Positions 1-8,990 of a stretch of DNA of 47,262 nt are shown here, piece by piece. Origin of the DNA: Neocallimastix lanati (nom. inval.) (lineage: Eukaryota; Neocallimastigomycota; Neocallimastigomycetes; Neocallimastigales; Neocallimastigaceae); NCBI GenBank assembly GCA_016946835.1, contig JACVTC010000320.1, positions 1-47,262 on the forward strand, given 5' to 3'. How positions within the stretch are numbered: the stretch's first letter is position 1; each line of letters starts with the position of its first letter. Both the position numbers and the translations under genes were made by a program. The notes under the pieces are model-generated. The model was not told where the DNA came from, made no database searches, and was given only the letters and a program-made list of their open reading frames with translations.

Positions 1-203
1 GACCCTAAAAAAATTTCCTCTATTCTTGAATGGCCTGTTCCCACTGATAATAAAACAACTTCAATCCTTCTTAGGACTTGCCAACTATTACAGACGATTT
101 ATTCCGAGATTTGCGGCTTTAACACATCCTCTTCATTCACTTTTGAGTAAAAATGAGAAATTAGTTTGGACATCTGAAACTCAAAAAGCATATGACGAAT
201 TAA

Positions 204-1529
204 AAATACAAATTCTCTTCTGATTCTGTACTCGCATATCCAAATCGTGATTTACCCTTTCTTGTCGAAACAGATAGTAGTAATTTTGCTATTGGCGCTA
301 TATTTTCCCAAGCTTCTCAAAAAGACAATAAAATTCATCCTATTGCATTCTTCTCAAGATCTCTTACTGTTGCTGAGAAAAACTACCCAATTTATGATAA
401 AGAATTTTTAGCAATCGTTGAAGCTTTAGAACAATGGAGACATCTATTAAAAGGAACTTCAATCCCATTCACTATTTTTTCTGACAATCGTAACCTTTTA
501 TACCAAAGGAAACCCGAGAAAATGTCACAAAGACTTGTTCGTTGGGCTCTTTTCTTATCAGAATTTAACTTCAAAATCACTTATCGTGCAGGATCTGCTA
601 ATGGTAAACCTGATGTACTATCTCGAAAACATGAAAATGCATCAAATAAAAAAGAACTGTCCTCTGATATTCCTTTCAACGTCTTAAAACATGAAAATTT
701 TTGTGCTGCTACTTCCATTGCCTCTTTAAATGATCAAATACTCTATGAATACAAGAAAGACAAATGTTATAATGAAATCTGCAAAAAACTCAACTCCAAA
801 CAAGACTTTCCAGAATCTAATAAATTTTCTTCAAGCAACAACTTCTTACTCTTTGATGGAAAAATTTATGTTCCCTTTAATTATCGTTCTTCCGTATTAA
901 ATATCTGTAATGACTCCCCATCTGCTGGTCATTTTGGTTTTAAGAAAACTTTCTCCTTAATCAATCGTGACTTTTGGTGGTCATCTATGCAAAAAGATAT
1001 TAAAGATTATATTAAATATTGTGAAATCTGCTGTCGTTCAAAGGATTCTAGACAAAAACCTTATGGATTTCTGAAACCACTAGAAATTCCTGACCGACCT
1101 TGGACTTCGCTTTCCATGGATTTCATCACTGATCTCCATTCATCTGATGGATATACTTGTATTTTTGTTGTTCTCGATAGATTCACAAAAATGGGTCACT
1201 TCATCTTATTTCCTAACGTTCATTATTCTGAAGATACTGCTAAGGCATTTACGACTCATATTTTCAGACTTCATGGATTACCAAATGAAATTCTTTCCGA
1301 TAGAGGCACTCAATTCACTTCTAAATTCTGGATTTCTATATGCAAAACTCTCAATATCTCAATGAAACTTTCTTCTCCCTTTCACCATCAAACTAACGGT
1401 TTAACGGAGAGGGTGAACTCCGTTGTAGAACAATTTCTTATATGTTACCATAATTTTAAAATTCAAATTGGCATAATTATCTATTGCTTGCTGAATTCTG
1501 CTACAACAATTCTATTCAAGAATCATTAA
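204..1529 (+). CDS. pol: Retroelement RNase H and integrase block (uninterrupted fragment of pol)
   Basis: This is the longest open stretch of the pseudogene, in frame 3 after a TAA at 201. RNase H runs from about 225 to 620: FLVETDSSNFAIGA carries the first Asp, YDKEFLAIVEALEQWRH the Glu, and GKPDVLSR the last Asp. The normal TDH motif is changed to FSDNRNLL. The integrase zinc-binding region spans about 880-1050, with GHFGFKKT, FWW and the CEIC pair; the first His of the HHCC set appears replaced (LNICNDSPSAGHFG). The integrase core keeps its three acidic residues in MDFITDL, LSDRGTQFTS and the TNGLTERVN region. After about 1466 the frame becomes nonsense and ends at the TAA of 1527-1529. 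It is part of a dead element, not a free-standing gene. Confidence 0.85.
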   Translation, partial: KYKFSSDSVLAYPNRDLPFLVETDSSNFAIGAIFSQASQKDNKIHPIAFFSRSLTVAEKNYPIYDKEFLAIVEALEQWRHLLKGTSIPFTIFSDNRNLLYQRKPEKMSQRLVRWALFLSEFNFKITYRAGSANGKPDVLSRKHENASNKKELSSDIPFNVLKHENFCAATSIASLNDQILYEYKKDKCYNEICKKLNSKQDFPESNKFSSSNNFLLFDGKIYVPFNYRSSVLNICNDSPSAGHFGFKKTFSLINRDFWWSSMQKDIKDYIKYCEICCRSKDSRQKPYGFLKPLEIPDRPWTSLSMDFITDLHSSDGYTCIFVVLDRFTKMGHFILFPNVHYSEDTAKAFTTHIFRLHGLPNEILSDRGTQFTSKFWISICKTLNISMKLSSPFHHQTNGLTERVNSVVEQFLICYHNFKIQIGIIIYCLLNSATTILFKNH

Positions 1530-1561
1530 ATAAATCACCTTTCTACGCAAATTATGGTTAA

Positions 1562-2140
1562 AACCCTCGCTTCTCATCAGCTGTGCCAAATTATATTGAT
1601 GTTCCGCGTGCTGAAGAATTTACAACAAAATTAGAGAAACTTTTCAAACAATTAAAAGAAAATTTAAAACAAGCAAGAAATAAACAAGGAAAATTCGCCA
1701 ACCAACTCAGAATTAAAGCACCTGAATTCAAAGTAAACGACAAAGTTTGGATAAACAGTTCACTCATATTAAGAAATAAAAATAAAAATTTAAAACCAAG
1801 AAATCTAAGATCTTTTAAAATAATTGAAAAAGTTTCTCCAGTAACATACAAAATTGATTTTCCAAAAAATATAAGAATACACCCAATTATACATGTATCA
1901 GAACTTGAGCTATACTACAAAGACAATTTTAAAAGAAAAAAGGAACTTCCACTTCCAGTTATATTTAATGATGAAGAAGAATATGAAGTAGAAGAAATAC
2001 TTGATAAAAGAAAACATTATGGAAAGATTCAATATCTTATTAAGTGGAAAGGATATCCTCTATCTGAAGCATCTTGGGAGCCAGAAGAAAACCTCGACTG
2101 TCCAGAAATACTCAAAAAATTTAATAAATCAAACAAATAA
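1562..2140 (+). CDS. pol: Retroelement integrase C-terminus with chromodomain (fragment of pol)
   Basis: Frame 2 is open from just after the TAA at 1559-1561 to the TAA at 2138-2140; there is no ATG at its left end, so it is a continuation and not a gene start. About 190 residues are visible. The first part, with [16 protein letters not shown] and later HVSELELYY, matches the GPY/F-type end of Ty3 integrases. The last 50 residues ([35 protein letters not shown]) form a canonical chromodomain with its aromatic residues in place. In active relatives the chromodomain reads histone marks and steers integration (known). Here it is cut off from the catalytic core by a frameshift and a stop. Confidence 0.88.
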   Translation, partial: NPRFSSAVPNYIDVPRAEEFTTKLEKLFKQLKENLKQARNKQGKFANQLRIKAPEFKVNDKVWINSSLILRNKNKNLKPRNLRSFKIIEKVSPVTYKIDFPKNIRIHPIIHVSELELYYKDNFKRKKELPLPVIFNDEEEYEVEEILDKRKHYGKIQYLIKWKGYPLSEASWEPEENLDCPEILKKFNKSNK

Positions 2141-2435
2141 ACTTATATTTAGAAAATGGATCTATAATATTAATTATACAAAAAATTTATATTTATTAAT
2201 ATCAAATTTATTTTTGTTAATATCAATATCAATAATCTTTACTATTTTTACTTAATAATATTAATATTATTTAAATTCATGATACATTATTATTAATAAT
2301 GTATTTTTATGTTTATTATGCATTGAAATTTTACACCAAATAATTATTAAAATAATTTATATATTAAAATAATTAAATAAAATTTTCTTAGTATAGTTTA
2401 GCCTAGTTTTGAGATTCGTCTGGTTTCGGAATCCT

Positions 2436-2444
2436 AGAGGAGGA
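2436..2444 (+). other. Polypurine tract (plus-strand priming site)
   Basis: The purine run AGAGGAGGA lies three bases before the proposed LTR start TGTAATG. Its composition and position match the plus-strand primer site of Ty3/gypsy elements. It is the only GC-containing purine run near the end of the element. Confidence 0.6.
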
Positions 2445-2483
2445 CCATGTAATGAAACTCATAACTAGCAAATTAGTAACCAT

Positions 2484-2521
2484 GGTTCAATGGTATGTTA
2501 TCACGACCATCGGGCTGAACC
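2484..2521 (+). other. GC-rich stem-loop in the 5' part of the LTR
   Basis: In a GC-richer block of about 2400-2545, GGTTCA-ATGGT pairs with ACCAT and TGAACC, giving an 11-bp stem with an 11-nt loop and a five-base bulge (CGGGC). A second small hairpin, AACCC-TTA-GGGTT, overlaps its right foot. It may be an LTR regulatory or RNA structure. A resemblance to a tRNA D-arm (GGTTCAATGG) is noted but no full tRNA can be folded. Confidence 0.4.
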
Positions 2522-2594
2522 CTTAGGGTTGACACCCACTCTTTCCAAATTTTAATAACTTTTTATTTATTATAACTAGAATATTAAAGAAATT

Positions 2595-2635
2595 ACTAGT
2601 ATTTATCGGTTAAACAATTGAACCGATAAAACTAG
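2595..2635. other. Inverted repeat in the LTR
   Basis: TTTATCGGTT at 2602-2611 and AACCGATAAA at 2621-2630 are perfect inverted copies around a 9-nt loop. Flanking CTAGT/ACTAG extends the stem to about 15 bp with one bulge. It could be a protein-binding palindrome in U3. A second palindrome, AAAGAAAAC-TT-GTTTTCTTT, lies at 2691-2710. Confidence 0.5.
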
Positions 2636-2790
2636 AAAAATCTATTTTATTAATAATTTTTATCATTTTTATCAAAGATTCATTTTCTAGAAAGAAAACT
2701 TGTTTTCTTTAATTTTCTTTAATTTTATTTTATTTATAATAATTACTAATAACAACTGATAACTTAAAATAATTAATTTTCCTAAAAAAC

Positions 2791-2798
2791 TATAAATA
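2791..2798 (+). promoter_or_regulatory. TATA box of the LTR promoter
   Basis: CTATAAATAGG is a near-consensus TATA box in the second half of the LTR, about 220 bases before its end. Transcription would start roughly 25-35 bases downstream. In so AT-rich a genome the GG-flanked match and its place in the LTR are the only support. Confidence 0.4.
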
Positions 2799-3015
2799 GG
2801 TGTAAAATTTCATAATAAAATGTTTTTACTTGTACTTTTATTAATTAATTTTAAAGTAATTTAAAATATTACAATAATTAATTAATAAAAAATAATTTAT
2901 ATTTTTATTAATAAAAAACTAATTTTAATAAAGCATTTTTTGAATTACTTTAGTGTCGAGAACCTTTTGTATACAAACCTTTAAACAATCTTAAGTAACA
3001 TTAAGATTTGTTACA

Positions 3016-3380
3016 AATACTATAAAAGAGAAAAGTATTAATAAAATTAAAATAAAATAAAAATAAAGTAAAATAAAAAAATAGTGAAGTAATATAAAAT
3101 AGTAAAGTATTAAATAAAAAATAAAATAAAATAAAAAATAGTAAAGTACTATAAAAGAGAAAAGTATTAATAAAAATAAAATAAAACAAAAATAAAGCAG
3201 AATAAAAAATAGTGAAGTAATTTAAAACAGTAAAGTGTTAATAAAAATAAAATATTAATATAATAAAAAATAATGAATATAAATGAATATGGTATTAAAA
3301 AAATAAAATAAAATAAAAAACAATAATGAAAAAAAATTAAAAGAGTGAAGTATTAAATAAAAATAAAATATAATAAAAAT
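3016..3380. repeat. Short satellite block, same family as the 9-17.5 kb array
   Basis: Units contain AGTGAAGTAATATAAAA, GTAAAGTATTAATAAAAATA and long AAATAAAAT stretches, as in the large array further right. About seven or eight degenerate units are present. The block abuts the end of the retroelement LTR, so the element probably inserted into satellite DNA. Open frames on the minus strand here (3001-3189) are by-products of the C-poor repeat. Confidence 0.75.
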
Positions 3381-3466
3381 ATTTGTATATTTATTATATT
3401 ATATCAATTCTTGAAAATGTAATGTGTAATCCCATAATAAAAATTCTAAGGGTAATTTAGATTCCA

Positions 3467-3704
3467 TTGATAATAATTAAAATAATAAAAAATTGTAAAA
3501 AAGAAGGTCTCAATCATTTAAATATTGATTCTGATTCTGATTCTGATATTGATTCAGATATTGAAATTAATGCAGTAATTGTTACTGAAAAAGATAAAGT
3601 TACTAGTACAAAATATTTGACAACAGTTTTAACTCCAATTACTACTATACGTACTCTTTCTACTACTACTACTCCTGTCGCTACTACTAACTCTGCTATC
3701 ACTA

Positions 3705-3747
<43 letters not shown>

Positions 3748-4269
3748 GACTTCCTCAACTGAAGTCTCTTTACCAAATTCAATGTTACCGATTAATGATG
3801 AAAATAATGAACATTTAATTCTATATCTTGTTTTTGTAAAAGTTAATCCTACTGAAAAAAAAATAAGGAAACTCCTAAATATCTCAAGGAAAAGTATCCT
3901 AATTTTTTCGAAATTAATAATAAAATAACCCGATATGATTGTAAGGATGAATGCTATATAGATAAATTAGCTAATGTTGATTTATCTAATAAAGTAAAAG
4001 CTGTTATGGATAAATATCTTGATTTATTTAGTGAAAATCAACTTGAAGAATTTAAAGAAAACGATGTTCCAACTAACTATATCTTTTTACCAGAAGATGA
4101 CACGATTACATATAGTTCTATTGTCGGTGTTACTAGTCTAGACTACAGTGATAAGGATTGGTATTCTCTTTATATATTTGCTAATGATTTAGTTATGAAG
4201 GCTATTAAAAACGAATTAAGTAGTAATATCCTTAATTACTATGAGGATGGAATGGCTGAAGAAGAGTGA
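3467..4269 (+). pseudogene. Remnant of a Thr-rich, acidic protein gene with a frameshift
   Basis: The left part (3467-3928) encodes an acidic SDSDSDIDSDI run, a Thr-rich stretch and an (ACT)n-encoded poly-Thr run. It opens at TTG with no ATG, so the true start is missing. After an A9 tract at 3855-3863 the sensible frame shifts by one: KETPKYLKEKYPN, DCKDECYIDKL and then MDKYLDLFSENQLEEF to the TGA near 4267. The second part (from about 3864) has Cys, Trp and mixed composition typical of real coding sequence. I do not recognise the family. A short intron instead of a frameshift is possible but would be only about 30 nt. Confidence 0.5.
3699..3748 (+). repeat. (ACT)n microsatellite encoding poly-Thr
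   Basis: About fifteen nearly perfect ACT units lie inside the pseudogene frame and encode the poly-Thr run. Confidence 0.85.
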
Positions 4270-5023
4270 ATATTACCTTTCAAAAAAGTAATATGAATAT
4301 TTAATATTTATTAAATTTTACGTACTAACTAAAACATATAAAATATATAAAATATTTTAATATTTTATAAATAATATTTATAAGTAAAATATTATCGATT
4401 ACTATAATAGTAGTTGCTTGATGATTATACTATATATTAATAATTTTATTATTAATTTTATATTTATTTATTATTTTATTTGTTTTTAAATTATATTACA
4501 TTTTTATATTTTCATTGAAATATACTAAAATAATGCTTTAAATAAAATGTAATAAAATATAAAATTAAATATAATAATAATAATTAATATTTTATTATTT
4601 TTTAAATAACAAAAAAATTTAAAAAATAAAATAAATTAAAATAAAAAATATAAAAAATAGAATAAAATATAATAAAATTGATATTTTTTGAATAATATAA
4701 ATACGATATATTTAAAGTTTATATTTAATATTAAAATTCTTTAATATCTTTTTATTATTTTTTTTTTTAAATAATTAATTAAAAAAAACATAGATTTATT
4801 ATCTAAAGTCTATAAAATTAATAAAAATATAAATAAAAATATAAGCATACAAAGTATATATTTTATAATTTAAATCATCAATAATTATATATATTTATAT
4901 ATATATACATTTTTTTTAATTTTTAACTATTATTTTTATTTTTTATTTTTAAAATCTTTGTATTTTTTTTTTTTTTTTATTGAATTATCTATTTAAAAAT
5001 AATCAAATATAGAATAAAATATA
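4270..5023. other. AT-rich spacer, no gene seen
   Basis: Almost pure A/T with poly-A and poly-T runs, including a T-run near 4962-4978 and an AT-alternating stretch near 4885-4910. I see no coding or structured signal. Confidence 0.7.
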
Positions 5024-5260
5024 TTTGATTTTTTATCTGAAAAAGAAGTATTATTATGCAATAATGTAATTCGTTACGTAATTACTAACAGTAAAGTTAT
5101 GAACATTGAATCTTTAGTAAGAAATTAAAATTATGATAATCTTTATTGCGATTCATTAAATAGATATCTTTTAAATATGTTACTTCTTTGTTTTATTATT
5201 TTAGATTTAACTGGTCATCGTTTTACTTCGAATAGTATACATCATACCGAAACTTTTTAA
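5024..5260 (+). pseudogene. Short decayed coding remnant
   Basis: One frame reads for 78 codons with a single internal TAA (5126-5128): FDFLSEKEVLLCNNVIRYV, then YDNLYCDSLNRYLLNML and LTGHRFTSNSIHHTETF to a TAA at 5258-5260. Use of Cys, His, Arg and Gly codons differs from the surrounding A/T spacer. The piece EKEVLLCNNV...VITN is loosely like GEKLLCKNVSLVLTN in the giant gene at the right end, but the match is weak. No start codon or family can be given. Confidence 0.3.
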
Positions 5261-5527
5261 ACTTTTGAACTTATTTTTATTCTTTATCACATTAAATTTT
5301 CTATGTTGAATTAAAATTTGTTTTTTTAATTTTTTAAAATATTTATTTTCCTTAATTTTTTAAATATCTTTTGTGTATTAATTTTTTTTTTTTTTAATTA
5401 TATAATGTATTTTTTTTTTTTTTTTATTATTAAATGTAATGTATAAATATATTTTAATCTATTTAACAAAGCGCTAGAAATGTATTCACTTCCTAATCTA
5501 AAATAATAAAAATATAAAAAAATATTG

Positions 5528-6170
5528 TTGGAGGTATATTGGCACCAACCCATAAGATATTACGCTAGTTTAGGTAGCCTAATTGATATTATGAATCTAG
5601 TGCATTTCGAGATAGTGCATTTCGCAATGTGGCGTATTTTCGAATGAGGCTTATTTTTTGATAATTGAAAAATAATAATTAAAAAAATATAATAATTAAA
5701 TAAAAAAAATAATTAAATAAATAATAAATATTCTTTTATTTATATATATAATTAATTAATATTCAATCGTAAAAATAACATTTTATAAAAAAAATAATTT
5801 TTAATAATTATTTTTTTAATAGAATATATTATTATTTCTTTTAAAATAATAGTTATTTATATATTTATTTATGATTGTAAAAGATATCTTAGAAATGTAT
5901 GGCTTTATTTTAAAAAATGTAAGCCACATTGCGAAGTAAAAGATTCCAGTTATTTTGTCTTCTTGTAAATGATTACAACCATTGTGAATGGTTCCTATTT
6001 CGATGCTTGTGGTTAATGGAGATATATGTAGAAATGTTAGGGAATAACGCGTCAGGCAGATATATAATGATGTGTAGAGAGAAGATGCTGTACTAATATG
6101 TCGGTATATCACACTTAACAGTTATATGTATTATGGCTATAATAGGAGATGGGTAATCATTATGTATGTC
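5528..6170. other. Complex, GC-richer island with a 13-bp inverted repeat
   Basis: Two islands of mixed composition, about 5528-5650 and 5900-6160, stand out from the A/T spacer. TTCGCAATGTGGC at 5621-5633 is the exact inverse of GCCACATTGCGAA at 5933-5945. GTGCATTTCG occurs twice near 5598-5625. On the minus strand 5816-6112 is open for 98 codons, but it starts in the island and ends in A/T spacer and I cannot support it as a gene. The islands may be a mobile-element relic, an RNA gene or decayed coding sequence. Confidence 0.35.
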
Positions 6171-6699
6171 TAATTTTTTTTTATAATTAAATGCTGTTAT
6201 TATTTGTATAGGAAACATTATATAATATAATTTTTATATTAAAAAAATATAATTTTAATAAAATAAATATATTTTAGTATTATTTAAATAATTTAAAACC
6301 TAGTTATTTGATATTTAGTATAAAGTTATAGATTTTAAAAAAAAATTAATGAATTTTTTTTTTCTCGATATTAACAGATGTTATAATTTAATATTTATTT
6401 TTATTTTAAGTAAAAGTTTACAAATACAATTCATTTAATATTTGCTAAAATTTTTTTTTATTAATAATAATAAAATTTCTCAACATTTTAAATATATATA
6501 TATATTTTATATATATATGAAGATATTCTTTATCAATTGAATAAGGTTTGAATATTTTAAAATTAAATTGAATCAAATTATTCTTTTTATTTAATAATTA
6601 AACTTTCTTTTGAGATGTAAATAATATTATATAAAATATTTATACAATTCATTTTTTTATTAAAATCATTTTAGAATTCTTAATATTTTTTAATTGATT

Positions 6700-6769
<70 letters not shown>

Positions 6770-7741
6770 TTTAAAATATTTCTTTTTTAGAACAGTAATA
6801 GAATAACATACAATTTATTTATATAATTTTATTTATTCATTTTTTTTAATTATATATAAATTAACTAATTACATTTTAAGTTATAAAAAGAAATAACGTA
6901 TAGTAAAAATAAATATTTTAAACCTGAAGTTACTTTTTTAATAAAATTATAAAAGAAAAAAAAATAAATTTAATTTATTACACAACATTTATAAATAAAA
7001 TTTTTTAAAAAAAAATGAGAAAGTTATTTAATTCATGGTTCAAATGAATTCAATGAAAATCAATGTTATATAAAATTATTTCCTATTTTATTACTAAAAT
7101 TAAATGTTTAATGTCCTTTTCTCTTTAAGTCTTAGGGAATAAAAACAACTGCAGAGAATGAGTTGAGAAGAGAAGAAATTTATACAAGTGAAGTGAAGTA
7201 TTTAAGTCTTAGAGTTGAAGAGTTATAAGGGTTCAAAATTAAAATGTTGAACTATTTAAACATAAAAAATCGGATATAATTTAAAAGAGTAAATATTTAA
7301 TATTATATTTTATAATATTTTCAAGAATATATTTTATTAAAAAAAAAAAGAAAATATAAATAATTAATTGAAAATAATTATATAAATAGTTTAGTTTAGA
7401 ATTACTTGAAATCTTTGTGAATGATTAATAAATTGAATTTTCTTAAGTAGTATATACAAATAACTATTAATAAATAAAATATTATATTTAAAATTTAAAA
7501 TAAATAAATAAATAAATAAATAAATAAATTAATATATTTTATTTATATTATGTTTGTTTTATAGATTTTATCAATGAATTAGAGTTAATATTTAAGTTCA
7601 TTTATTATTTCACATCTTTATTATATGATATTTTCTAATATAAATAATAAAGATTCATTATAACAATATTAAAATAGTTTCAATATTCCTTTTTTTTAAA
7701 TATTATATTTGATTAAATTTTTAATTTAATTATTTTATTAT
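6171..7741. other. AT-rich spacer with microsatellites
   Basis: Mostly A/T. It holds a (TTA)n run at 6706-6769, an AT run near 6496-6518 and a (TAAA)n run near 7498-7528. A more mixed, purine-rich patch lies at about 7110-7250 (AGAGAATGAGTTGAGAAGAG and two copies of TTTAAGTCTTAG); it has no long frame. Confidence 0.65.
6706..6769. repeat. (TTA)n microsatellite
   Basis: About twenty-one uninterrupted trinucleotide units. Confidence 0.95.
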
Positions 7742-8990
7742 TGTTTAAATTATACTTTTAATCCTAATTACCCTATTGAAGATGAAAATTTTGAAAATTT
7801 TATAAATTAGATTAATTGTGAAAATCAAGATTATGTTTTTTATTACTAGATTTAAAAAAAATAGTTAAAAATTTTAAATATATATATATAATATCTTGTT
7901 ATAATAGTAAACAAAATTTGAATTTATTAAAACAATAGAAGATTTTAATTGAACTATATTTGATTGAAAGATATTGATTTTAATAAATTTATGAAAATTT
8001 CAAAAATAAATAAAGGTAACAATGAAGAATATGAAATAATATAATTATATAATAATTCTAATGATGGATATTATATTAAGAATAAAAAAATTATTGTAAA
8101 AAATATGACTGAAAATAAAAAAAAATAAAAAAAAAAATATTTCTTTAGAATTTATCGTATTAATAACTATTGCATCTGTAAATTATAATTGAACCAATAT
8201 TAATTATGGAGAAACCTGTAAACGAAAGGTAAATATGAAAGTTTGTTTTTTAAAATATTATAAGATATTTAATACATATAGAATTAAAGGAAATAAACTG
8301 AATTTGAATAAACCTTTCTAATTATTTTTTATTTTAAATATAAATTTATCGCTAATTCTTTTATTAATTTTAATAATGTACTAGACCGTTAAACTTTACT
8401 GTAAAGATGAAAATTATATTATTATTATGGACGAAATAACTAATGATATAATATGGATTTATTCTAGTTCAAATTACAATAACACCGACCCAGTAATTCC
8501 TGTTTGTAATAATAATGAACCAGTTATAACAAACTCTAATAATAATGTGAATTATTATAAATAATCTTTAATGAAATAAATATCTTGGAAATAAATATTA
8601 TTAAGGAGATGAATGATTATAGAATATATTAAAAAATAGAATTATAAAATAAAAAGAAATCGTCATATTATACATGGTCCTTTGAATCAACCACAAAAAC
8701 ATCGTTAATGTATTTAACAAATGGTAAAAATGTGTGTATTCGTAAAGGAATTGAACTATCTTTGTATATTGATTTAAAATACCATTTAATTATTAAATGT
8801 TAATTGCTAATTTCAAATTTAAATATTGAGATGAAAATTATGCTACAATTTTAAATGTATTTAACAAAAATAAAAAAATAATAAATGCATTTATTATTAA
8901 ATTTATAATAAAAGTGAAATTTATAAAAAACTAGGATAGATTAATTATCCAAATTTTGAATGGGAAATTAAAAAAATTTGGAATCTATTC
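7742..8990 (+). pseudogene. Decayed relic of the giant-protein repeat family
   Basis: Several short frames on the + strand preserve pieces of the ~120-residue repeat seen in the large gene at 38602-47262. The best is 8385-8564: TVKLYCKDENYIIIMDEITN followed by DIIWIYSS, which matches KLYCKDKDTIVV...DEITNNIVWSYP near residues 1834-1858 of that protein. Others are NYPIEDENFENFIN and INCENQDYVFYY (7766-7848, one stop between), GETCKRK near 8205-8230, TWSFESTT with TNGKNVCIRKGIELSLY (8648-8803), and DENYATILNVFNKNKK near 8832-8880. The order within a unit (Cys core, Trp-aromatic, Gly-Cys) is kept. Stops, shifts and A/T expansions separate the pieces. The best match I judge firm; the others are by pattern. 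Confidence 0.5.

Larger units (their letters stand above)
1..2140 (+). pseudogene. pol: Ty3/gypsy pol pseudogene (RT end - RNase H - integrase - chromodomain)
   Basis: Translation starts in frame 1 (DPKKISSILEWPVP, the usual end of the RT domain), moves to frame 2 near 55-62 (LQSFLGLANYYRRFIP, the RT connection), to frame 3 near 204-225, and back to frame 2 near 1466-1469. A TAA at 1559-1561 then interrupts the frame-2 part just before NPRF. That makes three frameshifts and one nonsense codon. The first shift falls by an A-rich stretch and the others are simple indels, which suggests neutral decay and not programmed frameshifting. The coding part is more GC-rich than its surroundings, which marks it as a younger insertion. 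Confidence 0.88.
1..3015 (+). mobile_element. Decayed Ty3/gypsy (chromovirus-type) retrotransposon, 3' part
   Basis: The window opens inside the pol gene of a Ty3/gypsy LTR retrotransposon. The order reverse transcriptase end, RNase H, zinc-binding integrase, chromodomain, polypurine tract, 3' LTR is diagnostic of the chromovirus branch (known family order; all parts visible here). The 5' LTR, gag, protease and most of the RT lie left of the window. The right end is set at 3015 because a TGTAA...TTACA LTR terminus falls there and typical satellite sequence begins at once. The reading frame is broken several times, so this copy cannot make its own polyprotein. Its position in satellite DNA fits chromodomain elements, which often target heterochromatin; that targeting is inference. 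Confidence 0.9.
2448..3015 (+). repeat. 3' long terminal repeat of the Ty3/gypsy element
   Basis: The segment starts TGTAATG after the polypurine tract and ends GTTACA, giving a 5-base terminal inverted repeat TGTAA/TTACA, usual for Ty3-type LTRs. It is about 568 bp. It contains a TATA box followed by AATAAA-like signals, as an LTR promoter and polyadenylation region should. Immediately right of 3015 the sequence becomes ATACTATAAAAGAGAAAAG, which recurs as a satellite motif near 3148, so the boundary is supported from both sides. The other LTR is outside the window, so identity between the two cannot be tested here. Confidence 0.62.

Noticed and set aside
55-225. Programmed ribosomal frameshifting in pol
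   Set aside because: The shifts fall inside the RT and RNase H region, not between gag and pol, and a stop and another shift follow, so decay is the simpler reading.
2516-2532. Telomere-like CCCTTAGGGTT
   Set aside because: It is a single small palindrome inside an LTR, not a TTAGGG array.
2465-2545. Possible tRNA gene (GGTTCAATGG box-A-like)
   Set aside because: No acceptor stem, anticodon arm or good B box can be folded; the pairing found is a different hairpin.
5816-6112. 98-codon minus-strand frame
   Set aside because: It starts in a mixed-composition island but ends in A/T spacer (INKYINNYYFKRNNN); no signal or domain supports it.
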